Notes: generated by a model not told the origin, from the sequence alone. 64,000 nucleotides of DNA from Melieria omissa (GCA_963971225.1 OZ020268.1:51510404-51574403), one strand, 5' to 3'. Positions 11,012-22,443 are shown, counted from the first letter of the stretch. Numbers and translations: made by a program.

Positions 11012-13940
11012 TTAGACTTGTTCGTCCCGAACAAGTGCCGAGGCTCCGCTGTGATGAGGCGCCAGGCGCTCCAAATGGACTACCTTCAGCTTGGCGCCTC
11101 TATTGCCGCAACGTTGAATCCGGTATACCACTTCGTTAATCCTAGTCACGACTTCGTAAGGTCCTTCCCATGACGCTTGAAGTTTCGGAGACAAACCTTT
11201 CCTCCGCTGCGGGTTGTAGAGCATTACCAAATCGCCTTCCTGGAACCCTGCTGAGTTGGCCCGTAGATCGTATCTGGCTTTCGCCTTATCGCTGACCAGT
11301 TTGGTGCGGCTCCTTATAAACTGGTGAATTTCCTCCAGTTCCGCCCGCTTATTGGCCACGTAGTCTGTCTTAGCGCCTCCCGTCGTGCTGACTACCCCGA
11401 ACTTCAAGTCAGCGGGTAACCGCAACTCTGTTCCGAACACTGCTCGGGCTGGAGTGAGTGATGTCGTGTCGTGCGGGGCTGACCTATACGCCATCAGGAA
11501 CAGGGGGATATGCGTGTCCCAATCCTTTTGATTCCTGCCTACCACTTTCCGCAGGTATTCCTCCAGTGTCCGGTTAAAGCGTTCCACCATGCCGTCGGAC
11601 TGTGGGTGCAAAGGAGTGGTACGCGTTTTCTTTATCCCCAGCAGCTCACACACTTCCTTGAATACCGCAGACTCGAAATTCCGGCCCTGATCTGAGTGCA
11701 ACTCCAACGGAACTCCGAACCTGGCTACCCAGTTGTTTACCAGCTTTTCCGAGATCGTGGTGGCCTCCTGGTTAGGAATAGGGTACACTTCGGGCCATTT
11801 GCTGAAGTAATCCATTACGACGAGCACATATTTGTTGCCTAGAGTGCTAGTTGGGAATGGGCCGGCGACGTCCATAGCAATCCGCTCGAAGGGCGCTCCC
11901 ACGTTGTACTGCTGCATGCGGCCTCGAGATTTTCTTGTCGGCCCTTTCGCGGCTGAACATCGGTCGCAGCTCTTAATCCACTCGGCTACAGACTCCTGAC
12001 ATCCTACCCAGTAGAATCGTCTTTTTATTTTGGCGACGGTTTTGGTGATGCCTAGGTGCCCTCCACTGGAGTCGTTATGGTATGCCTCGATGACCTCGTT
12101 GATTCTGCTTTTCGGCACTACCATTAGGGGGTTGCTGGTACGACCATCCGCGCTCTCCCATTCGCGGTACAGGCAGCCTTCCTTCAGCCGCAGACTTTTC
12201 CACTGTGCCCAGTAAGCCTTAGCGATCGGGCTTTCACCGGTCATCTCCTGCCAGTCTGGACGTGCGCCTTGCTCCTTGCCTTCGACGATTTTTGCAAGAT
12301 CCGCATCCTCATGCTGGTCTTTTTGTAGCCTCTCCGCAGACCACTCTTCCTCTGGCATGACGCTGACCAACCGGACGTCCACTATCTGTTCTTTGCTTTC
12401 GGCTCGCGAGCATTGCCTGCATTCGACTTTGCACGGACGGCGGGACAAGGCATCGGCATTTCCATGGCTACTGCCCTTGCGATGCTCTATCGTGTAGTCG
12501 TAGCTCTGCAGTCGCTCGATCCACCGCGCCAATTGCCCTTCAGGATCTTTAAAGTTCAGAAGACATCTCAATGCCGCATGATCTGTGCGCAGGCGAAACC
12601 TTTGTCCATACAGATATTTGTGGAAGTGTTTTACGCAGTCCAATACCGCCAGCAGTTCTCTCCGTGTCACACAGTAATTGCGTTCCGGTTTCGATAAAAC
12701 CCTACTGTAGTACGCTATCACCTGTTCCTGGCCGTCTATTATCTGTGATAGCACACCGCCAATACTACTCCCGCTTGCATCTGTATCCAGCACAAACATC
12801 TCCCCAGGCACGGGGAAGGCCAGAATTGGAGCGCTGCACAGTTTTTCCTTCAGACGTGCAAAAGCCTGTTCCTGCTCCTCGTTCCACTCGAAAGCTTGGC
12901 TCTTTTTGGTCAGTTTGTGCAGGCTGCTGGCTATGTTCGCGAATCCCGGAACAACTCGGCGGTAGTATGTGCACAGGCCCAGGAAACTGCGGAGTTCGTG
13001 TAGATTGCGTGGCCGGGGCCACTCCTTCACTGCCGTGATTTTGCCTTCATCCGTATGTACTCCACGGGCGGAAACCGTATGACCCAGATACTTGACCTCC
13101 TTTTGGAACAGCGAGCACTTCTTTGGGTTGAGTTTAAGCCCAGCTTTTTGTATCCGCTCAAATACCTCCTTCAGCTTTCCCAGGTGGTCGTCGAAGCTTT
13201 TACCCATCACGATTATGTCGTCGAGGTACACCAGACACGTCCGCCAATGCAGCCCTTTTAGCACGCGTTCCATTAGCCGCTCGAATGTTGCTGGTGCGTT
13301 GCAGAGTCCAAACGGCATGACGGTGAACTGCCACAAACCATCGCCAACACTGAAAGCCGTTTTCGCCTTGTCCTTGTCTGCAAGCTCTACCTGCCAATAG
13401 CCGCTGCGTAAGTCGAGCGTGGAGAACCACTGCGTGCCTGACAGTGTGTCCAGGGTGTCATCGATCCGAGGTAGTGGATAACTGTCCTTCTTGGTCACAT
13501 CATTGAGCTTCCGATAGTCCACACAAAACCGGGTACTGCCATCTTTTTTCTTGACTAGCACAACCGGCGAGCACCAGGGGCCCGAAGAAGGCTCTATGAC
13601 CTTGTCTTTCCGCATGTTCTCGATCAAATTTGTGACCTCCTCCCTCTTGGCCAGAGGAACTCGTCTTGGCGGTTGGCGAATCGGTTTTGCACTTCCGGTG
13701 TCGATGCTGTTCTTCACTATGGCTGTTCTTCCGCCTGCTTCCGCCGCAAATATTGACCCATAGTGCTGCAGGAGTGACCTCGCCTTCTGTTTCTGCTTGG
13801 CCGTCAACTCGCTGCTCCACTGGTTCTCCTGCGGTATGGCGTCCATGTTAAAACCGCTCTTCTTATTACCTCCAGGCGGGCGACTCTCGCAATTGACCAC
13901 TGCTACAGCTTCCTTACACTCGCCAATTACCTCATCTTTT
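11012..13940 (-). CDS. Retrotransposon reverse transcriptase, RNase H and integrase
   Basis: An uninterrupted frame of at least 962 residues (13900-11012) carries RT (VVLVKKKDGSTRFCVDYRKL; catalytic YLDD), RNase H (VLDTDASGSSIGGVLSQ), the HHCC zinc domain of integrase (SCDRCSAAKG), the integrase core with the DDE triad (MDVAGPF, HSDQGRNF, VERFNRTLEEYL) and a C-terminal basic domain. RT before integrase places the element in Ty3/gypsy. The frame stops 12 bases before the 3' LTR. It is intact, so the element may have been active recently apart from the frame break at the protease junction. Confidence 0.95.
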
Positions 13941-14605
13941 CCGACATATCTGGGGGTTCAGTATTCTGACTGGTATCCTGCCATTTTTAGGTTCCACTAA
14001 TGTACGTCCGATGATGATGTTGTCGTGTCCTTGTTTCGGTGCTTCTACTACCCACAGCCGACTCGTCCCATCGTCCTCGTCCACCTTTGCCCACACAATC
14101 GCCTCAGAATGCGCTGGTATCCTCCTGCGTTGACCCGATACAACCTTCCTTACCGCCACGCTTCGCTCATAGCCGGTGTGCAGCGGGAATTCAACGTTGG
14201 CATATCTCAGCATATTTTCCTTCAGGTCCAGCGTAAAACCGTGCCTAATCATGAAATCCACGCCGATAATCACGTCGTCCATTATATCCGCGACGATGAA
14301 CTCATGTTCCAGGCTGCTGGTGCCGATAGCAATCGTTTTTGTAACTTTACCTCTTACCGGCGCGCGCTCGCCAGTCGCAGTCCGCAGCTGTATGCCATGC
14401 AGCGGTTCCCAGTTCTTCAGCAGCTTCCTTTTTATGATCGAATATGACGCTCCAGTATCTAGTGTCAACACGAACCACTTTCCATCTATCCTTCCTTCAA
14501 TTGTCAAGCTGCTGGGCTGTCGTTTCAGCTGTGAGACAAGGATGGTGGGGCGGCAGATTGTGGGGATCAGCTCACGCCCCTTTGGGCTGACCCGTTTTAG
14601 TTTAA
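13932..14605 (-). CDS. Retrotransposon protease region of pol
   Basis: Entered by -1 frameshift from gag, this frame contains the aspartic protease motif (LTLDTGASYSIIK) and downstream strand residues (DVIIGVDFM). It needs no start codon of its own. It ends at a TGA at 13932-13934. The pol frame overlaps it and resumes one base later (+1), so either a second recoding event is needed or this copy carries a one-base insertion. A run of five G on the plus strand (13952-13956) is the most likely indel site. Confidence 0.8.
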
Positions 14606-15979
14606 CGACTCGCCGTCCTCAGCCCTGCGATTGTTGGCTGGGCCTCGATTGTCAGTATTCCTCGCTTCAGGCGATTGCGATCGGGAACGGGAACGCCTCT
14701 TCCGTTGGCGGCAGTCTCGTGATATGTGGCCCTGCTTGCCACATACCCAGCAGACAACTTTAGAGGAGACCACTCGTGGCCTGCCCGGTATCTCAGAGCT
14801 TATGGCCTGGATCGGAATGTCGTTGTCCGCCTGAATCTGGCGTATCCTTGCAGGGGCATACCGAGTGCTCCCAATCCATGCCGCTTCATATGTCATCGCG
14901 CTGGTCACCGTCTCCTTGAATGTCGGCTTGCCCATCATCAACGAACTGCGACGCGTTTCTGGATCATGAAGACCTTCAATAAACGACTCAATCTTCATCC
15001 TCTCGAGATCATCAGCACCAAATTTTGGGTAGCACAACTGTACGAGCCGCTCAATGTCTGCTGCATATGTCTGCAGCGCCTCGTTGGCTCTTTGCTTGCG
15101 GTTCTTCAGCTCACAGTAGTATAGCGCATGGTTGTGCTCGTTGCTATACTTCGCTGCTAATGCTCTCATGATGGCACCGTAATCACTTCTTAAACATTCT
15201 GGAACTGATTTGATTACCTCCGCCGCAGGACCTTTCAGCGCCAGTGCCAACCTCCGACCTTTCCTGATATCTGTCCACTGATTTTCCAAAGCAGCCAAGT
15301 CGAATTGCAATTTAAATGTATCGAACGGCGCAGCACCATCATAAGTAGGCACTTCTGTTCTGCCAGCAAAACCGTCCTGAACCGGTGGCAAACATTCTCG
15401 TGGCTGTACCTCTCGAAGTCGTTCGTCTATCTTTCTGTGCATCGAATCTTCCAGACTGTCCACTCGTTTGTTCAAGGACTTATCCAGGTTGTCAACTCGT
15501 TTGTCCCAATTGTCCATGCGCGTCTCAAGATGCTCAACTTTCCCGTTCAGCCTATTGGAGATTTCCTCTACCTTCTGCTCTATGCGCTCAGAATTTTTCT
15601 CGACTTTTGCCGAAATTTCGAGATTCGTAGTTTCCAGCTTCGCCTCCATTTGCGCCGACATTTCGCGAATTTCACGATTTGAAGTCTCGAACATGCCCCT
15701 CATTGCAACCATAAGCTGGCTCATGTCCATTGCTTGTGGTGGCGCAGCCGCTGCAGTCGTACTCTGTAGCGAAGCAGCACCCGCAGGCGACTCCTCCACC
15801 TTGGCCGATGCCTCTGATTCTTGCGCTCCGAACTCGTGCACAGTCCAATCGACGCCTCGTGCCTCACATGCTTCTCGCAAGCGCAACTGCAATTCCACCT
15901 TTCCGCCAGCAGTCGGCAAATTCCAGGCAGCCAGCTCCTTCTTCAGCTGGTCCACCTTCAGCAGCTCGAGTTTAACCAT
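14597..15979 (-). CDS. Retrotransposon Gag
   Basis: A 460-residue intact frame lies just inside the 5' LTR and starts at the ATG at 15979. The N-terminus looks like a SAP-type module (VDQLKKELAAWNLPTAGGK). A central heptad-rich coiled coil follows (repeated KVE, RVDNLDK and RMDNWDK segments), then a retrotrans-gag-like helical region (NEALQTYAADIERLVQLCYP) and one CCHC zinc knuckle near the end (CWVCGKQGHISRDC). Gag forms the particle and binds the RNA. The frame ends at TAA (14597-14599) directly after a slippery heptamer, and protease continues in the -1 frame. Confidence 0.9.
   Translation of the reverse strand: MVKLELLKVDQLKKELAAWNLPTAGGKVELQLRLREACEARGVDWTVHEFGAQESEASAKVEESPAGAASLQSTTAAAAPPQAMDMSQLMVAMRGMFETSNREIREMSAQMEAKLETTNLEISAKVEKNSERIEQKVEEISNRLNGKVEHLETRMDNWDKRVDNLDKSLNKRVDSLEDSMHRKIDERLREVQPRECLPPVQDGFAGRTEVPTYDGAAPFDTFKLQFDLAALENQWTDIRKGRRLALALKGPAAEVIKSVPECLRSDYGAIMRALAAKYSNEHNHALYYCELKNRKQRANEALQTYAADIERLVQLCYPKFGADDLERMKIESFIEGLHDPETRRSSLMMGKPTFKETVTSAMTYEAAWIGSTRYAPARIRQIQADNDIPIQAISSEIPGRPRVVSSKVVCWVCGKQGHISRDCRQRKRRSRSRSQSPEARNTDNRGPANNRRAEDGESLN
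14600..14606 (-). promoter_or_regulatory. Probable -1 ribosomal frameshift site GTTAAAC
   Basis: In gag phase the minus strand reads ..G TTA AAC followed by the TAA stop. This fits the X XXY YYZ slippery rule, and GUUAAAC is an established slippery heptamer. A -1 slip here opens the protease frame without a gap. Confidence 0.7.
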
Positions 15980-16042
15980 GTCCGTGCTTTTATAATTTTA
16001 TTATTTGGTTTTTTCTTTTTTTTTTATCTTCAATTTTCCACA

Positions 16043-16060
16043 ATCCCACTTCTGACACCA
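16043..16060 (-). other. Primer binding site, tRNA-Leu type
   Basis: Two bases inside the 5' LTR, the minus strand reads TGGTGTCAGAAGTGGGAT. This is complementary to the 3' end of a tRNA-Leu (…ATCCCACTTCTGACACCA), the usual arrangement for priming minus-strand DNA synthesis. Confidence 0.8.
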
Positions 16061-16062
16061 AA

Positions 16063-16489
16063 TGTTACGAATACTAAGTCTAGTGGGCTGTCACGTATCT
16101 CTGGATTGTGTGATTTGAAAATAAAACACAGTCAGTTTCTTAAATGTTGACAATAAAATACACCAACAGTCACTTTATTATTTACAGTTTACACTTTACT
16201 GTTCGTACACTTAAGTATTTGCTTAATTATTCCGTGTGGCAACTTCACTTGTCAAAACCAGACTGACTCGCTGCACCGCATCTGGCCACCTTTTATACTC
16301 TGTCCGGCCGTCGCGCAGATCGTTCTCGCACGTTGCCAGATTGGACTAGAAGTTTCCCTGATGACCGCGACCATCGTTGCCAGGTTGGACTAAAAGTTAT
16401 TATCGCGGCCGTCGTTGCCAGATTGGGTTATAGCACGGCACGTAGCGGCAGGGTTGCTTTGCACCGCGACAGACTGTCTCATCGTTAGA
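16063..16489 (-). repeat. 5' LTR of the Ty3/gypsy element
   Basis: This 427-base direct repeat flanks the gag side of the element. In element orientation it ends in TTCGTAACA. Its outer end reads TTAGA on the plus strand where the other LTR has TTACA, a one-base change in the expected terminal CA/TG. The direct repeat GTAG follows at 16490. Confidence 0.9.
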
Positions 16490-17470
16490 GTAGAATAACG
16501 CTTTCAAACCGAGTATTCGGAGCGTATAAGTAACATTAACAGAAAGTCACGCTAAAACCGGATACACGAAGCGTATAAGTAACATGCATCTAAAATAGCC
16601 ATCAGACCGGATACTCGGAGCGTATGATTGACATTACTAGAAAATATTAGTAGAAAATCGCAACAAAACTGGATTCAAGGGGCGCTTAAGTAACATCAGT
16701 AGAAAATCACAAAACTTTATACCTGAAGTGTATGAGTAGCATTAAAAGCAAATCACATTAAATCATGATAAATGGCAGGTATGAGTAACATTAATAGGAA
16801 ACATTACCAGGCAATCGCAACAAAACAGAACGGGTTATCGGAGTGTATGAGTAACATTAACATAAGAACTACCGGGGGGGGGTTATTTGACGGTTTTCAC
16901 TTTTTGATTAACCGTAGCTCGAAAACGGTTGAAGTTATGAATCTGCTTCTCCATGCCTTTTAATAATTTGCTATAAGTTCAATATTCTAAAATTTTGCAA
17001 TCAATACCTACTAGTACCACGAGCGGTCAAGTAACGGTTAACTACGTAGCCATGGAAATAAAATTTAAAAAAAAAAATTAAATGTATACAAATATTTCAA
17101 TAACATTGTTTTAATGCTTACAATGAAACATATCTTCAAAATCAACCGATTTCGTCAAAAACTCTGAATACCGTTATTTGAACGCTTACGGTATAAGTAG
17201 GTATGAAGCCAAATCCGGCACTTCTAGTGTTAACAAAAAGTCACACTAAAACCGGGTACACGGAGCGTATGAGTAACATTAACAAGAAACATTAGTCGAA
17301 AATCGCAACAAGACCGGCTTTACGGAGCGTATGAGTAACATGCACAGAAAATAAATAACAAACCGGGTACTCGGGACGTATGAGTAACATTAATAGGAAG
17401 TTGTGTACATGAAGCGTATGAGTGATATTAACAGAAACTTGATATAAAACCATTAAATTCTGCTGAAAAT
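16490..17470. repeat. ~50-60 bp satellite array (GGAGCGTATGAGTAACATTA units)
   Basis: Diverged units of the form CCGGRTACNCGGAGCGTATG followed by AGTAACATTAACAGAAA recur at roughly 16518, 16567, 16616, 16680, 16730, 16780, 16842, 17264, 17320, 17380 and 17416. The array is interrupted by a TTAA-flanked MITE (16861-17229), and the LTR retrotransposon entered its left side. It is non-coding. Confidence 0.85.
16861..17229. mobile_element. TTAA-flanked piggyBac-like MITE, 369 bp
   Basis: TTAA lies on both sides (16857-16860, 17230-17233). The ends are imperfect inverted repeats: CATAAGAACTACCGG on the left and the complement of CACTAGAAGTGCCGG on the right. The flanks rejoin to a normal satellite unit (GTAACATTAACAAAAAGTC), which supports a real insertion. 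There is no coding capacity. Confidence 0.7.
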
Positions 17471-18598
17471 TGCATATGAACTTAAAAATCTTACACAAAA
17501 CTTATTTAGAAGACTCCAGTCAACAATCAAACTATGTTGTCCCATATTGAGGAACGACAAAATTGAATGTTTTCAATGTTTTTTTAATAAATGTATGCTA
17601 TATTGAAAATTGTTTTATAATTAAACTCTAAAACTTTTCATAACTAATTCCGCATTCAGACAAACATCACTTGAGATATCAGAAATTGCTTTTTTCTGGG
17701 TTGGTACATGTGTTATCTGGTACTCAAATAACTGTTTGAGCGCCAACTGTTGGGAAATTGTGGCACGATTGTTTTTTAAACAAGTCAGTCGAGATTATAT
17801 AGTGGAAGACATGAAATAAATTCTACAATTCAACAACACATATGATAAATATTAATCAAAGATCTTCAAAGTCTATCGAGATCTATGGAGATCAATTTAC
17901 AGTTTGAATCCAGCTTTCAATAATTTTCAATTTTTCTCCAGACTTTTGACTGTCGATTTACTTACTTCAATCCCCGATTAGGGTAGTGTAGAGTATGGAA
18001 CAAATTTAATTTTTCTATATTAAGGATCACACAAATTGATTTTTAAGTAAATTTTTATGCATGAAACATTCCATCATGGTTTGAAATTAAAAAAAAACAA
18101 CCAATTAATTATCATCAACTCACTGCTGCCGCATTTTTTTAGTCAACATGGGTTCATAGTGGACATTATTTTAACCCAGCATGCCATGCTTGAATGCTTG
18201 CATTATAAAACTTTTTTGTATGTTTAATAATCTTGTATAAAATTTACAAAAATTATGCACAGGATAAATTTAACACGCAACATTTTCATATCTAATTGGG
18301 CCACATTGGATATTGAATTCATTTATAATCACTTTTAAGTGCTTAACACAATATATATACATATATATATTTTTTTAATTTTTATGTTTAATTTAAAATT
18401 TCAAACTCCACTTTCTATGCCCATTTAAATCCAACCTTCCTGGCTTTTGCTTATACAAATTCCATCATTTCCTCTCCTTGGCTTTCCTCTTCTTCCTCCC
18501 AACCAATGATCAATGCCCGGTTTAATTTACTCCACGCTCCGCTCTCGTCCACTTTGTCCACCCTCTTTACATAACAACGCTTCTCTCTGTTCGCACAG
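17471..18598. other. End of long intron, no feature recognised
   Basis: AT-rich sequence without a supported gene or clear repeat. It ends with a pyrimidine-rich tract and a CACAG acceptor that opens the BTB exon at 18599. Confidence 0.5.
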
Positions 18599-21500
18599 GC
18601 CACATGAGACCGTCGTCGCCGCTGCTGGATTCGGTGCGCGACCAGTTCGAGGATTACGATCAATTAGCCAAGGACTTTACGCGTGTATTCCTAAACGAAG
18701 AACCATCGTGCCTACAAAATGCGCATCTCTTCGACGTGGTCTTTCTGGTGGGTCAGTCGAAGCAGAAGGCGCGCTTCATTGGCGTACGAGCAATATTGGG
18801 CGTGCGCAGTCGTGTCTTTCAGGTGCCATGTTCAAGCCATATTTTATTGATTTTTTACAAATATTTTTTATATATTTTTTATTAATATTTTTTTATTTTT
18901 GTTCAGGAAATGCTGTACGGCATACAGACCGGTTTCGGTTCGCCGCAAATACCCGTTGCCGAGATATTTGCACGGCCCGCGCCGTCACTGGTTTCGCCGC
19001 AAAATCAAAAGCCCAAGAGCAACAACTATCTCACCGTGCCCGATTCCGATTCGATACGACCGAAGAGTGTGCCCTCGTCGCCAATGGTTAAGCGCGCCTT
19101 CAGTCGTCTGGGCACCATCACCGCCGGCTGGGGCCGTTCCATACGCAACAAGAACACCAATCAACTGAATCCCGACGACAAAAAGAAATGGATCTCGTCA
19201 ACGGATTGTTCCAGTAAGAATCTCATTCCACACTAATGCAAATATATCGATGTGTGTTTTTTCTTTTACTTTCTTTCTCTTTCTCTGTGCATATGTTGAT
19301 CGAAATATATACCAAAATAACCAAAATAATACTAATGTATAACTCAATCGTGTGTCTTCCTTGTGTGCCGTGTAAAATACACCTTGAACGTTCGTTCGTT
19401 TTTGTGATGGTGCCTACAATACCTTGGAATATTTTTTCTCTGCTCTCTTGTGCCTGCTTCACAACTAAACCATAATGATAACAACTACAATAAACAAATC
19501 ACCATACATCAATGCATCACTTGTCTGTTGCGCAACAACAACAACAACGTGTGGTATTGATGGAAAAAATGTTGATCTAATTTGTTTTATTTTGTGTTGT
19601 TCAATTTTGTGATATTTGTTTTGGATTTTCCGTTTTGAATGCAATGCAATTTGTTCACCAACTATTTCCAATTGGCTTGCTTTATATATAATATTTGCAA
19701 ATAAAATATATTAACTTTTCTATTCACCATAATCACCATGAAATCTTTGCTATGTTTTCTCATGCCACAAAATTTTCAATACTATTTTTCTGATGACGAT
19801 TTTTCTTTTCACAAAATTATTTCTATATATTGTGTGCATAATTTACTCACCACTTTGATATTTCAACACACCAAACATTTTGTTTTTGTTAAATTTTCCA
19901 TTGTTATGCTCAATGCTTCAACTCAATATAACACCTTACGTTAAACCTCAATGCTAAACCCAAACTAAAACTGGTTGAATTGTGGTATATTTTTCAACAT
20001 ACTGTAATTTTCACCATACGTCGATTAAAAACAAACATTATTGAAAAATATATAAATTACTCAAATACAAATTACCAACTAAATTTGACGAATCTTTGTA
20101 TAATGTTTGCCACTACCCATTACTAAAATGTTTGTTGAATTATTTTATATTTTTCACTGAACTCAACACATCGGAATTTTTACCACATCTCTATTACTAA
20201 CACACATTACTAATAAATACCAAAATGTCTAAATTTACAACAAAATTGGTTGAACTATTTTGTATTTTTTATTAAATTCAACACACCACAATTTTCACCA
20301 CAACTTCGTTATTAACACACATTACTAAAAAATATTTAAATAACTACATTACAAATTTGCAACAACATTTTTAAATTGTTGTGCCCTTTTCTCAATGCTC
20401 AAAACACTACAATTCTCACCACACCTCTTTCATCAACACATATTACTTAAAAAATATATATAACTTTATTATTTATAAAATTATTTAAAAAAATATCGGT
20501 TAAATTTTTTATTATTTTTTACTAAACTCAAAACACCGGAATTTTCAACACATTCATTTTATCAACACAAATTACTTACATATACAAAAATTTCTACATT
20601 ACAAATTTACAACAAAATTGTTATATTGTTAATTACGTTCAATATATTTTTGACTACATTCAACACACTTTAATTTTCACCACACCTCTATTATCCACAC
20701 TAATTTTTTACTGATTTATAATGCTTTAAATACAAATTTACAACAAAATGTATTAAATTCTTGCATATTTGTCAACATATCACAATTCTCACCACACTGT
20801 GATTATGCACACACACATTAATAAAAAATATATATAAATTGTAAAATCTCAAATTTCTCATCACCACTTCAATGTGGCAACAATGTTCAAACTTCTTCTC
20901 TCTTTTCCCCACTCAACTACTGTACTCACCGCTGTCGCATCAACTCACCACACCTCCGTTCATGTTGTAATTCGTGCGTAATATTTGGCTTTCTTTTGGC
21001 TATTAATATGCAAATATTTTCAACAACAACAAAAATACCAAAAACAACAACAATACTCATACGAATGCCAATCGCTGCATTCGTCTCTCTCTCTCTCCCT
21101 CTCTCTCTCTCTTCCACTCTCACTCTCGTTTCGTTTCGTTCGGTCATAATTTGCATTTCATTTTCATCTTGTGCCATAATTTCTTGCGTTTCATTTGCTG
21201 CTTTTGCTGCGTTCTTTTTTCGTCTATGTTTCTTTTGGTTCGTTGAACTCTCTGTGCTCCGACCCCCTTTAGATAGGGACAGCAAGGACAAAGACAAGGA
21301 CAAGCCGGGCAACAATCAGCTGGCCGTGCCGCGGCTCTCCGTCTGCGCCGACGCTCAGAAGGTGGACCGTGCCAAGCTCGCCCAAACCGAGTTCAATATC
21401 ATCGAGTTCGATCCGGACACGTTTCGTGTGCTGCTCGACTATCTGCACACAGGCACCTGTCCGCTGACGTGCGTCTCCATACCAGGTAAGGCGCCACACA

Positions 21501-22149
21501 CAGCCTTCAACTGCCATGAGTTCCGGTTTTCATCGCTTCTTTTCACCCAGGTTTGCTGTGCGCAGCCGAGCACTACGACCTGCCCGAGCTGCTGCAGGCC
21601 TGCTTTCATCACTGCAAGCAATTTCTGCGCATCGAGGTCGTCTGTCCCATGCTCATCTCCCTGGAGAACTACTACTGGCGCTACACGTCCGCCTCCGAGC
21701 TGGTCAATATGATACTCTCGTTCGTCGAGAGCAAGGCGCATGCGCTCTTCAAGTGCCCCGAATTCCTCAATCTGTCCGAGTCGATGGTGCAGATGATCAT
21801 GAATCGCGAACTGCAAACGCCCGAGATACGCAAATTCGAGGCGATGCTCATATGGGCCAAGAACAAGGTGGCCAAAATGAAGAATCACCCCAACAAGGAC
21901 ACCCAATTCGAGTTCGAGTGCATCATGGAGCGGCTGACGCGCGACCTCAATCTGTGCCGCATCTCGCCCAGCGAGCTGCTCACCGTTGTGCTGCCATCGA
22001 AGGCGCTCAAGAACGAACGCATCATGGAGACGCTGATGATGCAAGTGAATCTGGGCACTTATCGCATGCAGGAGCTGGACGAGTACCGGCAGCAGTTGCG
22101 CAGCCAGGAGTCGGCCGAGGCGACGGTGCAAGTGCACCGGGGTGGATGA
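18599..22149 (+). CDS. BTB-BACK domain exons, probably the C-terminal half of the Rap-GAP transcript
   Basis: Exons are 18599-18822, 18907-19213, 21273-21485 and 21551-22149, all with GT-AG borders and matching phases. The first starts in the exact phase left by the Rap-GAP exon ending at 2038, giving an uninterrupted 808-residue frame across both halves. The product carries the first half of a BTB fold (AHLFDVVFLVGQ, AILGVRSRVFQEMLYG), a Ser/Lys-rich insert of about 120 residues (several SP sites, basic cluster KRAFSRLG), the second BTB half (FNIIEFDPDTFRVLLDYLHTG, LCAAEHYDLPELLQAC), then a BACK-like helical region. The arrangement resembles the insect BTB 'serine-enriched protein' (gprs) family. 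BTB-BACK modules usually dimerise and often recruit cullin-3. An alternative is a separate gene starting at the ATG at 18604, though a clean acceptor immediately upstream favours splicing to another exon. Confidence 0.8.
19950..20880. repeat. Degenerate ~120-150 bp tandem repeat in the BTB intron
   Basis: The phrase CACCACACCTCTATTA followed by AACACACATTACTAA recurs in diverged form about seven times (around 20010, 20190, 20300, 20425, 20545, 20680 and 20790), each with a TTTACAACAAAATTG-like block between. The intron ends with a long TC run (21085-21120) before the acceptor at 21271. Confidence 0.7.
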
Positions 22150-22443
22150 GACAGTAAGAATGTTAGTTTCGATTTTGGCGGCGGCGGCGGTGCAGGTGCA
22201 GGTGCGGGTGGAGGCGGAGGTGGCACAACGGCCACGGCCAGCGTCACAGTGGAGACGTACGACGCTGTCGATGTCGAAGTGGAAATGTACGCCAGCTTCG
22301 ATACGGCGCCGAGTACGAGCCGCGTAGCGGCCCAAATGCAAGCGGAAAAAGAGGCGCGCCGCAAACGCTGGGCCGGCGATGGAGCATCGGGCAGCAGCGA
22401 TGGCGGCGGCAGCATTGGTGGCAGCAGCGGGCGAAAGCATTAA
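22150..22443 (+). other. In-frame open extension after the TGA: candidate stop-codon readthrough
   Basis: The TGA at 22147-22149 is followed in the same frame by 97 sense codons to a TAA at 22441-22443. The extension is GC-rich and coding-like: a Gly/Ala-rich run, then VTVETYDAVDVEVEMYASF, then a charged helix-like part (QAEKEARRKRWAG) and a Gly/Ser tail. No acceptor/donor pair long enough to excise the TGA is visible. A consensus donor (ACA/GTAAGA) lies just after the stop, so a 3' UTR intron is another option. Readthrough is well known in Drosophila, most often at TGA; here the next base is G, which is not the strongest context. Confidence 0.5.

Larger units (their letters stand above)
9985..16489 (-). 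mobile_element. Ty3/gypsy-type LTR retrotransposon, antisense in the host intron
   Basis: Two LTRs begin TGTTACGA. The right one is 427 bases (16063-16489); the left one is also 427 bases once an inserted 586-base MITE and its 3-base duplication are removed (9985-9999 plus 10589-11000). By eye the LTRs differ only near the outer end (TTACA versus TTAGA), so insertion is recent. The 4-base target duplication is GTAG. The minus strand encodes gag, protease and pol in the order protease-RT-RNaseH-integrase, which defines Ty3/gypsy. No env frame is present. The primer site next to the 5' LTR matches a tRNA-Leu 3' end, and a purine-rich tract precedes the 3' LTR. Confidence 0.95.

Noticed and set aside
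12413..15995. Many long plus-strand frames over the retrotransposon
   Set aside because: They mirror the GC-rich gag-pol genes on the minus strand and carry no domains.
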